Source: Aedes albopictus (taxonomy: Eukaryota > Arthropoda > Insecta > Diptera > Culicidae). Taken from it: 64,000 nucleotides of DNA. Location of the stretch: contig NC_085136.1 of NCBI RefSeq assembly GCF_035046485.1, positions 163,677,963 through 163,741,962 on the forward strand, written 5' to 3'. The notes beneath the pieces are model-generated. The model saw only the letters and a program-made list of their open reading frames with translations, was not told the origin of the DNA and did no database searches. Each line of letters begins with the position of its first letter. Position 1 is the stretch's first letter. Positions 9,293 to 24,200 of the stretch are shown in pieces. A program made the position numbers and the translations under genes.

Positions 9293-12200
9293 GTAAAAAT
9301 TCAGTGGTTGTATTGCATTTCTATATCCTTGATTAATGTTGACCTTATTTTTCACTACAGATCATCCTCCTACACTTCCGCAAACTGAACCCTCAACATT
9401 CGCGTCGCATGGGCGGCTCACCATTCCCAGTACAAACTCAGCGGCACAGTTAGGCCAAAATGCCCTTTTTCAACCTGATAAGGACATCACTAGCATACCG
9501 TTATCGAAAACACCTCCGTGGCGAAAGAATGCTCCTTCCTCGTCGTCCAGTGCATCCTCGATTGTAAGTCAACGACAAATGCCACCCTCTCCTAGTGCTG
9601 CGCCATGTGAGAGTCCCGTACAAAGTTTAAATCAAAACGAGCAAATAGTCAAAAGTAGTAGAGCAATTAGCGAGTCACCAAACCCACCTGGCTGGACGAA
9701 TGAAGGCCTCCGAGTGCCATTGGAAGATACGAAATCAAAACCGGTGCATAAGAAGCGGCCCAATTTTAAAGATGATCCAACGGGGTACCTCAACCAACAA
9801 ACGGCCATCCTTCATAGTTCTATATCAACGTTACACAGCCCGGATGGGTCGTCTTCGTCTCAGGAGAGCCCTCAGCCTAAAGCGGCTGGAGGTAGCTTCG
9901 ATAGTGGAGATTTAAATGAATCGACGGAAAGAGCAGAAAGAGGCATTGTCAGCAGTAACACGACTACCCTAGGTGGTCAAACCGTTACCCATGTTGCAAA
10001 CGGCATGGTTCAGGTACAGCAGAACTGTGATATTAGTCATATGAAATTCCAACAGCAATTGCAATTTCAACAGCAACTGCAAAGGCAGAGTCAACTCATC
10101 CGACAGCACCATGAACAAATCCAGTTGCTCCAGCAGCAACAGCAACATCAAATTGCTGGAGATGAAGATTCATCCAAATCCAAATCTCCAGCTGCAACCA
10201 GCAACGTAACGTTTATAACGAGTCGAACTCCGGATATAACTTCCACTTCGTCAGTCACTCCGGATCCAAAGGATCCAGTTCAAGGGGGAACCGTATCCAC
10301 CAGCATACGGAGTCCCTTATTCCAGGCAAACGCCGTTGGAGTCGGTCGGTCAGAATCTCCCGAGCAGTTCGGAGCTAGAAATCTCGCCCATGGCAGCATC
10401 AACGTGACCAAGGTGCAGCCATTTATAAATGAACAACCTCGAAGTAGCCGAGTAGTGGGTAGCGCTGGTAAAGCGGGAAATGCCACCGGAATCAGTTCCA
10501 TCGGTAAACTGACGAAAAGTTCGTCGAGGGAGGTAGACAGCGAGAAATTGTTAGTACAAAGTAATATGCCGGCGAATTCTCCTGGAGTTGTACATGGTAA
10601 GATTTATCGGTTTTTTTTTTTCATTATGTGGTGGTTTTAGTAGGTTCCAGCTAGTCTACTAAAAAAAACATTTCGATTTCTTTCCTCAGGTCTTGCTCAT
10701 CAACAAAACCCCCAAGGTCAGATGATTTCTCAGCCGCAACAAGTGCTAATGACATCGAGTGGGCAAATTATTGTTATGTCGGCACAGCCTAATAAAAATT
10801 CTGGCCAAGTTGTAGTTACAAACAATGCTACTTCAAGTACGGGCGCCTCATCGAATCTGATTCATTCGCAACAGTCGGTAGTGGGAGGTAACGGCACTCA
10901 GTATATGAACATAGCTGGTCCCGGGGGCACTGTTACCACTATCGCAACCAATAATAACGGGATTATACAAAATATATCTCAACAGCAGCAACAACATCAA
11001 CAAAATATTATTCATGCTGGCCAACAATCGAATGTTAATTCCAACTTTTTGATTAACTCCCCAAATAACATGCAATCTACTGTGATATTGAATAATGGAC
11101 AGCAAATACTCTCCGCTTCAAACAATCCCCAAGTTATTCATTCTGGAAAAGTTCTCGCAACTGCAGCCGCTAAAGTGATAGGAAATGCTGGAGCCGGTGG
11201 AATGATTTCGAATCAACTGATTAACACCAACAATCCAGCTCCAAATATACCGACCAACAACAGCGGTGTCATATCCCAACAATCCGGTACTACAATGGTA
11301 ATGAATAGTCTACCTCCGAATAGCATTGTCATACAACCAAACTATAGCTCCGTTAGCGACGGTACACAAATAGTGAATCAAGTAATCAATCAAGATGGAA
11401 CCACTACTTCGTTTGTACAACATCAAAACCAACAGCGACAAATTTTAATATCACCGGATTCTAAGCGGAAGGCCAAAAAACGGAAAAGTAATGGATCAGT
11501 GCCCATGGCTGTTACGGGTTCCAGCCCACAGCAACCACAACACACAATGCAACTTACTGCGACACATTCTCCTCAGCAACAGCCAACGGCAGTCCAACAA
11601 CAAACAATCCAATCGGTTAACCAAGGCACAATGCTGCAGCTTACTCCGCAGTATTCCACTCAAAGCTTCCAGCTCAGCCCAGGATTATCGGGACTAACAA
11701 TTGTCCCGAACCAGAAACCGCAACAACACCATCAGCAGCAGCAAATCCTGCTTCAAAACGGTCAAATAATAACCCAACCGTACAATATTATAAGCCAACA
11801 AGTGTTGTTACCAGCTGGTTTGGTAATGGCACCGGATGCCACAACGCTTGTTCAAATTCAAAATGTCGCCACTCCATGTGGAAGTATCATAACCACTCCC
11901 CAGGGCATGGTCATACGGGCCCAAAGTCCACATCAGCAGAAAAGTTTCATCTCCCCCAACACCGGCCAGCAGTTCATTCTGAACAACAATGGTCAAGTCA
12001 GTCCCATGGGGGCGCAAATCTACGGAGGGCCGGTTAACATCGTGGTCCCTCAACAACAGGCTGGACCTGCAGCATCCTCTTTTGTGTCGCAAAATGCCAC
12101 CATTCTTCAACAGCAGCCCACTGCCATCGTCCATCAGCAACAGCCAATCCAGGTGCAAAGCGCAGCAAACCTAAACACCAGCACCGATAGCAGTAGTACG

Positions 12201-15200
12201 GCAAGCGAGAGTCCTTCCCTGCCAACGACTCCACAACCACCGCCCATTGTGATGCACCACCAGCCGCAGAAAAGTCACTCGTCGTACCTCTCCGGTGCTG
12301 CTTCGCCTCCGGACACCACGACGCATAGTCCCAACAGTCCGGATTGCGCGTCCAGTGAAAAGAGTGCCGGCAGTGCGGACAGTACGAACATGGTAAGTAG
12401 ACTGACCTGTGGAAATTTTAAACTTGATCATCCTTGCAAAAGAATGGTATCTGTAGGTGGCGTTAGCGAGAAAATGAAAGGGAAACCAAGCAGCCCAAGT
12501 CTTGCTCATTTATTGTTATTATTATTGTTATTGTTTATTTTCCCTGCCCTTCGATTCAGAAAGGGGTATGGGCGCGTTCTGCCAACTTGGTCGAGGCAGA
12601 TTTTTTGTGTGAACAAGTTCCATACGGACATTCAAAAGTGCCTGAACGAAATATGTCGCTTGTTAGGATCACTTGAAGATCGGATGGAAGATCATTCTCT
12701 CTTTTAGAATATTCGCGTTCGTTCATTTGTTGTTTTTCTTTCGCGTTCGTGTATTTCAAGTTTATCTACCACTGAGTTTGATGATCGCTGTTAAGACAGC
12801 AGGAATGATCTTCTCATCTGCATCCGTTGAACCATTCTGAATGGCCGTAGTGAAAGTATCACCAAAACACTAATAAAATTTTTTCTATCTTTTCATGTAC
12901 ATCAAATCCCACGTCCGAGTATTGAGTCGGACACCAGGACATCGAATTAATCAAAGCTAAGTACATTTGATTTCCTTTTTCATCATATATGGAAGGGTTA
13001 TGAAAGCTATATAGATGTTTTTAGACTTGTGATTATTTATTTTTCTAAACTATTCGGTTGATATACACAAACACTATTAGTTTCATTTGAAAAATATGCA
13101 ATAATTGATACCGTTAGTTTTTCACACACACAAACACACACACACACACAGTTCTTGAAACTTAGTAACATTTCCATTCTTAGTATTTGTAGGAGATCGT
13201 TTTGTGGGTGGCTCCCTGGCCAAGATCACAGGGTTTGACGGTATTAAAGTGAAGGATGTTAATTGTAATTCTTGTAATGAAAATATCACCTTTAACACTT
13301 TAATGCGCCTCCAACGGTTCATTGCGAACCGGCTTCTACAGATGGAGTATGGCTGATTTATCAGAAATGCTCGATATACAAGGAACCTGCAGGGGCTTAG
13401 TAGTTTCTATACCCAGGAAACAGTTCCGGTAGATTGAGTCTAGGAGGGTACCGAGAGTCGTTGTGGATCATAATGAAAATATTTGTGTTTTGTGACGGGT
13501 CTCGGAATCTTTTGTGAGTCAGCAGACTTTGAACTGTTGCATGGGCTTCCCACTATTTGGTTAATTTTAATAAATACACTAAAAAAATTCAATTCAAATC
13601 AGGGTTCCTGATTTCCACTTTTCATCTTCTTCCACATTCGAATACAGTCAGCAGCGAACGGTTGTCGCTTTAGTTTGTGTGTTTGCTTGTCAGCGACGCC
13701 AGCAAACTCCGGCGAATGGTGGGAAGCCACACTTGGAATTCAAACATTCGTCCACATTCGCATCGCAAGCGAACGAGCGGTGATGCGATTCGTGAGTGAT
13801 ATTGCGCATACAAATTTTTGAAGTTTTCAAAAAGTGTTTATTATTTTCTTTGCTAATCTAGCATTTCAACAACAATACACTAAAGATGCATGCATTACAT
13901 GCAGAAATTTTCTTCTAGTTATGATAACTGCCGCTTCGATCGCTCACCAGCATTCGTCACCATTCGCTATTCATTCATTCGCTTGCGATCCAAACTGCGA
14001 CGATCGGCAACGAATATCCATGTCAAACAGGTTGCGCTTCGCTTCCCACTGATGATGGGGTTGCGTGTTTGATCACGACCATTCGTTTGCTGCATCTTTC
14101 TCGATTCGCTTCAGCAAAGAGGAGTGAATATGAATGGAGTGAGGCGAATATACCGATCCTTGATTCAAATATGAAATAATTAGAAGTATCTCGTGTATTC
14201 AATTTGCTAATACATAGGTCTCAACATTTGATGTGCATTCGTGATTTAATTTTCTCTTTAATTATTTTTATATCTGATAGTTTTGTGAGTAAACCCTAAT
14301 ATGTTTCATGCCTAGTGATATTTTCTTGCGATATCAATTCAAAATAACTATAAACTAATAGTGGGAAGTGCAGCATTTAATAGTGCCTGCTTATAGATTC
14401 GAAGCTAACGTGTGATCAAGACGAAATCGACAAAAACTGACTACTTAGACTTTGACTAACGTAGACTATTTATGACAAATTAGATTTTTTTACATTTTTC
14501 GGCTGTATGGAAGGTTTTCTTTAATTTTGACCTATTTGGACCTTTCTGATAGTGCTAGGGATGTGGACGAAATACAACTTGCAAAGATAAAAAAACAGTA
14601 CTAAAATAAGGATCAACAAAAATGGACATAACAAACACATCGACCATCTAACAGATCATAGGCACACCAAAGATTACTGAACTATATGGCAGACCATAAA
14701 TTTGAACAATAACATTATTTAAACCTAGACATGACAAAAAAAACACAAATACAAAATCGACCAAATGACAATAAACCGAAACTTTCACACCTTCTACCGT
14801 AACCTTCTGAATCAGCACGCAACAGTGTCTTACTGGACGACATGTCCGTGCACGGCTGGTGAACTGCTTCTGAAGGAATACGTTCTCTATCCTATCCAAA
14901 GGCCTAGTGAACTGTCGTTGTCCGCGCAAACGCATCGTGCTCTTCCATATAGACGCGAGACGATTGTGCACACAGTGATGGGAGAGGTTTCTACGTCCCT
15001 CGGCGTGCCGCTAGGAACCTTTCAAAAAAAAAAAAAAAAAAAAAAAATATTATTGTTATTGTTTATTTTAACTTGAAATTTTGAAAGAGGGAAAAACCCT
15101 ATGGGACGTAATTTATGACGCACCCAGTGTATAATACAGCTAACCGGGGAGAGCTCTTTCTGGGGTAAATGATCAAACCACTTCTAGTACGTTTGCTATC

Positions 15201-18200
15201 CAGACCAGGAATGAGCTATGCTCTTCTCTGTCAGCTTTTATTAGTTTCTATTTACATATACATTTACATTTTGATGATGGTCAGCACTACACTGATAGTG
15301 CTTTTTCTGATCTCGCATACACAAGAGAATACAATACAAATATAATTCAGTACACTGATAAAAATAACTAATTCTAATTCAGAAGATGTCCCAACCTAGA
15401 CACAACAACTTCTTCACCCTTAGAGAGTTTGTTCTTATTCTATTTTCTGAATCTCGAGAGAATGCTAATTCATTTATAAAGTTCAACGCAATTCAATTTC
15501 ATAGACTAATCGTAATAAACAAAATCTGAATCGGTCTTGTTTGCTCTTTGGCGTTTCGAACGCCTCAACTCCACTGGCGGCGACTGTTCCAATATCCTTT
15601 TCCGTCTTGTTCTTAATGTCACGCCCGGACCTACTGCAGGCTCGTCTGGACCAACAGTTGTCGGTATTCCACCTGCGCTTGCCATGCTTCGGTCATTCGA
15701 TATTGGAAGCATCACGCTAGGACGGTCAGAGGGATTCGGCTCAGTGTATTGCCGTAGTTGTGTGCGATGAGCTGTTGTTCGCACGCTTCCAATTTCCACC
15801 TGGAAAACATATCGAGAAATTCGAGCTATAAATATCGCCTTTAGCCATCTCGTTGGATTATGTGGATTGTGATTCTTATACCATACGGTATCACCAGCCA
15901 TCAAATTGTCTAGTGAGTCTGGTTTATCAATTCCAGTAGACTTAGACTCAGTTTCATCATGTGGGCAATCAATTGAAGTAGAAATGTTGTTCTTGAATTG
16001 CTTCTTTGGATTAAGAAGATCAATAATAGTCTTTGGCTTATAAGAAAAAACTTTTTCAGATGGGAACTCCCCATCCTCAGTCAAACATGTATTTCTATAA
16101 TTGAACAGAAATAAATTAATTTGATCCTCCAAATCAAGTTCCATGACTTCCGGGTCCATTAAGAATTTTTTCAAAACTTCCTTAGCTGTCCTCACCAGTC
16201 TTTCGGCTTGTCCATTGCTGGCAGGGTTATACGGTGGACTTTTAAGCACACTAATGCCCTGTCTTTCTAAAAACTTTACAAATGCATAAGAATTGAAAGG
16301 AGGACCTCCGTCCGATACCAAGCAATCTGGTAGTCCAAAACGTGCAAAAAACGCAACTAATACTTTAACAACTTTTGGGCAATCCGTCCCCCTCTTCATC
16401 CATTCAACTTCTATCCATTTAGAAAAGCTATCAACTATTAACAGGAAAGTATGGTTTGAAAAGAAAAAGAAATCTATATGTATTCTACTAAATGGTTTAG
16501 TAGTAGGAGTCCATTTAGACGTAAGTTTTTGTTTTGGTGCAACAATCATAGAACTGCATATCTCACACAGGGCTACAAATTGTTCTATGTCAGTGTTTAT
16601 TCCGAACCAGTATACCGTACGACGCGCTAGCTGTTTCATTTTAACTATTCCGTTATGATTAGTGTGAAGTAACTTAAGGACGCGTTTATGCATTTTCTTA
16701 GGTATGACCACGCGTTCCTGATATAAGAGACAATCATCTATTATTTCTAAATCATATTGATTAGCAAAGACATTAACAAACTGTTTTTCAACACGTTGAG
16801 GCCAACCGTGCTGCATATAAAAGATTATTCTCTGCAGATATTCATCTGTTTTAGTTTCAGTTGCAATTTCATTGTGATTTATGGGCAGTTCATTGGAAAA
16901 GTTAATATTTTTAATATATTCAACATCATAACCATTTGGTATAGGCTGATCTAATGGAAAACGGGAGCAGAAATCCGCATTTCCCATTTTACCAGAAGGC
17001 CTGTATGCAATGTCAAAATCATAAATTGAACATTCCATAACAAAACGTTGAATACGAGTCACAAATATAGAATTTTTCCCTTCTTTTCCAAAAATACCCA
17101 CTAATGGCTTATGATCAGTGAAAACCTTAAAATGCTGTCCATAAAGATATTTATGAAATTTTTTGATTGTACACACCAATGCCAGGGCCTCTAAATGCAG
17201 GATTGGGTAAGATTTTTGAGCCGAATTCAAAGAAAAAGACGTAAAGCATATCGGTTTTTCAACGCCATCTACTTCATGGGCAATAACCCCACCAAGTCCA
17301 TAACTAGACGCATCAGACACAACAATAATCGGCTTCTTAGGGTCATAAAATTCTAAAAAATTTGTTGATAACAACAAGTGTTTGCTAATTTCAAAAGCTT
17401 CATCACAATCTTTGCTCCACTCATACCGAACATTTTTCCTTAACAAATTGTATAAATGATACAACTTGGAGGACAAATGCGGAATAAACTTATTATAGTA
17501 ATTGATCAGACCTAAAAATGACTTCAACTCACTTGTGTTTCTAGGGGCCTTTGCCTTCTGAATAGTTTCAATTTTATCTGGACAAGGTGAAAGCCCTTTT
17601 TCGCTTAAAACATGACCAAGGTAGTCTAGCTTTGGAACAAAAAATCTACATTTCTCCCAATTAACTTTGATATTTGCGTCTTTTAATCTTTGCAAAACCA
17701 AAAAAAGTTTGTTTCTACACTCTTCAAAATTAGCACCTGCAATCAAAACATCATCTAAATAACAATAGACAAATTCCAAACCATCTAACACCTGATCCAT
17801 GACTTGCTGGAATATCGAAGCACTGGAGGAAGCTCCCTGTGGAAGTCTGTTGTATCTGTACAAACCTTTGATTGTATTGATAACAACAAATTTGCTCGAT
17901 CTTTCAGTCAAGGCTAACTGAGTATACGCTCCCTCCAAATCAAGGGAACAAAATATTTTGCACCCCGCTAAACCAGCAAATAAATCTTGAACTGTTGGTA
18001 GAGGATACGAGTTAGGTATGATCAGTTTGTTAATAGACACCTTGCAATCAATAACAAGTCTTATATCATTGTTCTTTTTCATTACAATAACAACTGGTGA
18101 TGCCCATTCGCTAGTTTTAATCGGAGTAATCACTTCCTCTCTTTCCAAGCGGTTCAAATAGTCAGTTACTTTGTCACGCAGACGATAAGGCACACTGTAA

Positions 18201-21200
18201 GCTTTTTTGAATATCGGTGTGTCGGTCTTTAGTACAAGTTCAGCTTCAAATCCAATTATTGGGGACGAAAAATCTTTCACAAAGACGTTTGGAAATTTTT
18301 GCTTCACCTCATCAACAGTTGAAGCAACATGGTGTTCCATTAAATTATTTACTGTCAATGAACCAGTAAAAAATTCTCTCCAATTAGTAAAAAATACATC
18401 CAGCCAGGTCCTACCTAGTAATGGGATGAATTCATTCTCACAATTGATTACTAGTAGTTGCAAATTCGCCACTTTTCCTTTGTAACACACCGAAACATTC
18501 GCTTCCCCCATAATATTCAACTTATTGCCATTAACTACCACCAATTGCTTTTTGCATTTGCTTAGAGCTTTGTTAAAATTCCTGAAGTATTGGTTTTTAC
18601 CGATAACAGTCACAGAAGACCCACAATCCACCTCCATATTCAAATTTTTGCCATCTACCAATAAGTTAACTAAGCAAGGATTGTTAATTTTGTTGATTGA
18701 GGATACCATCATGCATTCCAATTCACCTGCGTCCATGTCATCATCCTCACTGTCCGATCTATCCGCCCTAAGTCGATTGAAAAGTCCGCTAATGCTGGTG
18801 TCGCCATCCTTTTCGACGCCATTCTCCACCTTCCATTCTTCGACAAACTGTACAGAATCTCTTTTGAGATTTTTTAATTTGAAGCACTTTCTTTTCAAAT
18901 GACCCTTGGCGCCACAAAATTCACAAAATCTATCCTCATTGTATTCTCTTTGCTTCGATGGTCCTTTGTTCCAGCTTAATTGTTTCGATCGATTATATGT
19001 CCGTTGTCCTTGCTGGTGCTGGTAACCTAGGCGACTTTTCACAGACCCCTCGAATTAGTTTGATTAGAAGCAGCTGCTAAATGGAAAGTATATGCAAGCT
19101 TTTTAAAGGCTGAACCCACTGGACCACGCTGACGAAGGGAGGAAATTTGTCCATAAGTATCATTTTGACCCATTTTCTTTGCATTATTTGATGCAATTTC
19201 CCAAGTAACCACAAGTTTTTCAGCGTTTTGCAAAGTTAAATTTTCCTCGCTCAGCAACCGCTGTTGCAGTGCTTTATCCCTAACGCCAGCGATTATGCGG
19301 TCAAGAATTGCTTTTTGTTTGAAATTTTCAAAGAAACAAAACTCCGCCTGCAGCTTAACTGAGAGAACGAAATCTTCTATTGTCTCATCTGGTTGCTGTA
19401 CACGATGATTGAAGTTAAACCTCTGAATCACCTCAGATTCAGATTTGTCAAATCTACTTTTCAATTTCTTTATCATCTCGTCAAAATCAATTTCATCGTA
19501 GCTATCATTGGGAAATAGAAGCCTAACTTCACTATAAACGGCTGGCCCACACAACGTCGCGAAGTAATCCTTTTTGTCTCCTTCTTGAATTTTATTTAAA
19601 CGAAAAACAGAATTTAAGCGTTCAGCCCACTCGGTGAACGACGTCCCTTTTCTATATGGCTCCATAATCGTTGTAAGAGCAGCCATGTTAGGGGCCGTTC
19701 ATAAACCACGTAGACTTTTTGGGGGGAGGGGGGGTCTGGACAAAGTCTACGCTCCTTACAAATTTTCAAATTTTTGTATGGACAAAAGTCTACGAGGGGG
19801 GAGGGGGGGTCTGAGATGGGCAAATTTTGGTCTACGTGGTTTATGAACAGCCCCTTATGCGCAATTTATGGTTTTCAGCAAAGTAGTACAAACAAAATGG
19901 GTAGCTTACCGAATATCTGCTTTACTTCACCACACTAGCCAATCAGCCAGCGTATGGATCACGAGGAACGATTGATACAGCAGTAAATCTCGGGCAATCT
20001 CCCTTCTAGATGCGCCAGGGGTGATACGGATGTCCAGGCTAGCCCTTGCCACTGAGCAGGGAATGCGAGTGCCAATCAGCGAAAAACCTAATAAATGATA
20101 CAGAAATACCGTTAACAAAAGCTTAGATTGTTCTTTAAAACTTATTCGTTTTTGTTTCAGCGTTCAATCGTATTTTATTTTTTTTTCAAAATGGTTCTAC
20201 TAATTATGCACCGCTTATCATCATTCACGGCCAAACACAATAGAATCACAATAACGAACAACACCTTCTTTGTACACTGAATAGCACAATGTAGCTAACA
20301 ATAACTGAGTGAATATTTTTCACTTTCACAATACTTACTCTCAGCCCGGGTGACCACCGGTAATGATAAGCTTAACCAGATTCAACCGAGCCCAGTTAGA
20401 CTAGGTCCTGTCCAAACGTAGGATGAAAACTCAACTTCTTAGAAACCACCGTCCTTCAGTATTGTCAGCTGCCAAAGCGGTTCCTTACACACCGATGACG
20501 AGGCAAGTGACGATGGTACGTGTTCTGCTGCGGCCGAAAACACTAAGTCTGCTATCACTACTAAACGTGACTAAACTGCGATTCACTGTTAACGAGTTTT
20601 CACAAATGTTTTTCACGAATTGCACGCCTTCCAAATTATCCTTCGTCGACAGATGTATAATACAGCTAACCGGGGAGAGCTCTTTCTGGGGTAAATGATC
20701 AAACCACTTCTAGTACGTTTGCTATCCAGACCAGGAATGAGCTATGCTCTTCTCTGTCAGCTTTTATTAGTTTCTATTTACATATACATTTACATTTTGA
20801 TGATGGTCAGCACTACACTGATAGTGCTTCTTCTGATCTCGCATACACAAGAGAATACAATACAAATATAATTCAGTACACTGATAAAAATAACTAATTC
20901 TAATTCAGAAGATGTCCCAACCTAGACACAACACCCAGGAGAAGAGAAACGTCATCGAGCGAGAGGAGAGGAGTTTGTTCAGTGCCGCGTCAGAGTAAAC
21001 AAAAACGTGTATTTCGAAGAGAAAATAAAGTTGAGATATTTAACTGTAAACCGCGTTCTTTTGGCCTCGTTTCCCTTGCGTCCACCACATTGGTGACCCC
21101 GACGTGATCCGGGAATATTCGCGTAGTACGGTAGTGGAATTCCGGTCGTTTTTTCATCGACATCGTTTCTGATTTTCCTAACCTCAACTACGGTATGCCG

Positions 21201-24200
21201 AACAACGATCAGCAGCAGGACGCTCGCACTGCAGCGTCGGTTTCGGTGAAGCTACCCGATTTTTGGAAATCGGATCCCGAAATGTGGTTTGCGCAAGCCG
21301 AAGCGCAATTCATCCTGGCAAACGTTACGAAGGATGATACCAAGTTTTACCACATCGTGGCAAAAGTGGACCAGTCGGTGATCTGCCATATCGCTGACTT
21401 GGTTTCTAACCCGCCCGCTCAAGATAAGTACAAGTCACTCAAGGATCGGCTGATCGCGCGATTCGCCCTCTCGCCGGAGGCTCGACTAGACCGCCTACTT
21501 GGTACCACTGATCTTGGCGACATGCGCCCAACGCATCTCTTGGCGAAGATGCAAGAGCTTGCCACGGGACTCAACGTAAACGACAACCTTCTAAAAATGT
21601 TATTCCTGCAGCGCATGCCAGCACACGTCCGGCCGATTCTGACAATCAGTGACGGTACACTCTCCAAGTTGGCGGAAATGGCTGACAAAATGACGGAATC
21701 TCCTAGCATCGCAGCCGTTTCAACGGTTGCCCCCGGAAGCTCAGCAACGAACGATGAGATGGAGCAGATGAAAGAGCAGTTGGAAGTGCTTAGTGCGGAG
21801 TTCCGCCGTCTCAGAAGCAACAGCACAGGCCGCCGTCGCAGCCGATCAGCATCCAGATCAACAACCGAGATGTGCTGGTACCACCGGACATTTGGTCAGC
21901 AAGCTCAACGGTGCAAGCAGCCGTGTCAGTATCAGGGACCAAAAAACTAGATTTCTGCTCACCTGAGTCGGCGAAGGTGGGTAGTACTTTTTCCAGCCGG
22001 CGTCTCAAATTACACGACAAAACAAGTGGTCTTCGCTTCCTAGTCGACACAGGTTCCGATGTGTCGATAATACCAGCCACCAGGAAAGACAAAACATCTG
22101 CACCGATGCCTTTCGTTCTCCACGCGGCCAACGGGTCGGAAATTAAGACGTACTCCAGCAAATTCATCACAACTGATTTGGGCTTGAGGCGTCGATTCAC
22201 ATGGAGTTTTCTAGTGTCGGATGTCAGTCATGCGATTATCGGCGCTGACTTCTTAGCGCACTTCGGATTATTGGTCGATTTGAAGAACAGGAGTCTTGTA
22301 GAAGCTAAAACGAAATTGCAGGCTGTTGGTGAAGTGATGACTACCGACATCCACAGTATCACTACCGTTGACATCAACCATCCGTTCCATGAACTAATTG
22401 CGGAATTTCGTGAGATCACGCTTCCATCGACCCTCCAGGCCGAGACCCAACATGATGAACGCATCACATTATTACGAAAGGACCACCCGTAGCATCAAAA
22501 ATGAGGAGAATGCACCCGGATAAACTCAAAGCAGCCAAAGAAGAATTTGCCTTGATGTCGGAATTGGGCATCTGCAGACCTTCCAGCAGCAGCTGGGCCA
22601 GCCCCCTCCATTGTGTCCCAAAAAAGGATGGTCAGTGGAGATTCGTCGGGGATTACCGCCAGCTGAATAAGGTTACCGTGCCAGACCGATACCCGGTACC
22701 TCACGTACACGATTTGCTCCAGGCTTTTCAAGGTAAGAATGTTTTTACAACTTTGGATTTGGTGCGAGCCTACCATCAGATTCCAGTGGAGGAAGCTGAC
22801 ATCCCCAAAACAGCTGTAATCACTCCGTTTGGATTGTACGAGTTTACCCGCATGCAATTCGGGCTATGCAACGCAAGCCAATCGTTCCAGCGTTTCATGA
22901 ACAAAATATTTGGCGATCTTGATTTTGTAGTAGTGTTTATCGACGATATTGGCATCGCTTCGAAGACACTAGAAGAGCACTTGGTTCATGTTCGAATTGT
23001 GTTCAAGCGATTGAAGAAATATGGCCTGGTGATTAATGTTTCCAAAAGCCATTTCGCTAAATCAGAAGTTGACTTCCTGGGGTATTCGGTGAACAGTGAA
23101 GGCATTCGTCCTCTACTATCTAGAGTTCAGGCTGTTCTTGACTACCCACGGCCTTCGACGGTCAAGGATCTACGCAGATTCCTAGCATTGATCAATGTCT
23201 ACAAGAGATTCATTCCAAAGGCGGTAGACTTACAATCTGAGTTGCGAAAATTGATACCTGGTAATAAGAAAAACGATACTCGCTCACTCGAATGGAATGA
23301 TTCTTCTCAATTGACGTTTGAACGGTGTAAGCGGTCTCTAGCAGATTGTGCACTATTGTACTATCCGGATTCCAATAAGCCACTGTCATTACTAATCGAC
23401 GCATCTAACAATGCAGCTGGTGCTGTGCTTCAGCAATATTCGGAGTCAAAATGGCAGCCGATTGGGTTCTATTCAGAGAAATTTTCAAGTGCCCAGAAGA
23501 ACTATTCTATTTTTGGTCGCGAACTCACAGCTATGAAGATGGCGGTGAAGCATTTTCGCTATTTTCTCGAGGGTCGACAATTTTGCATCTTAACGGACCA
23601 TAAACCACTGACCCACGCCATGAGAACCAATTCTTCCAGCAGACTTCCGCATGAAGATAGGTATTTACGCTACATTTCTCAGTTCACCACGGATATACGG
23701 CACATCAGTGGCGTAGACAATACTGTAGCAGATGCTCTATCTCGGGTTGAGACGGTCGCAGTTATTGACTACAATGCTATTGCCGCTGATCAAGTTGGAG
23801 ACCCAGAACTCGAGCGTTTGATGACATCAAGTTCGCTGAAAATGCAACCAATACGATTTCCTCATGTCACACTGCCTGTGTTTTGCGACGTATCATTGAG
23901 TGACCGAGTTCGCCCTTTCGTTCCAGAGAAACATCGGGAATCAATCTTGAAGCACTTTCACGGATTGGCGCACGTTGGAACACGTGCAACGAGAAAGCTG
24001 ATTTCGGACAGATTCGTTTGGCCTGAAATGAACAAAAACGTCAACCACTTTGTCAAAACTTGCTTGGATTGCCAGTTATCAAAGGTGAACCGCCACACTG
24101 TATCGCCATTTTTAGGAGGATAACGTGCCTCTGGAGCCGGCCTTCTGATAACGTCCGACCAGGGTCGTCAATTCGAATCTGACTTGTTCCGTGAGCTGAC

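Larger units (their letters stand above)
15128..20933 (-). mobile_element. Mag-like Ty3/gypsy element inside the CsRn1-like LTR
   Basis: Minus-strand element with two 280-bp LTRs (15128-15407 and 20654-20933) that differ by very few bases. A perfect 5-bp duplication CCCAG lies at 15123-15127 and 20934-20938. It inserted into the 5' LTR of the outer gypsy element. Gag and Pol frames are both open and overlap by four bases. A 164-bp MITE sits in its leader. It could be a functional element apart from the MITE. Confidence 0.93.

Noticed and set aside
12393..12707. Continuation of the sba exon c frame to 12707
   Set aside because: A strong GTAAGTAG donor ends the exon at 12392, composition changes after it, and the exon at 40166 fits in phase.
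14765..15076. 103-aa frame before the poly-A run as a gene
   Set aside because: It ends in a run of lysines from the A-tract and has no family character; a retroposed insertion explains it better.
15506..19686. Endogenous retrovirus with envelope
   Set aside because: After integrase only a short tail and the 3' LTR remain; no third frame with signal peptide or membrane segment exists in any of the LTR elements here.
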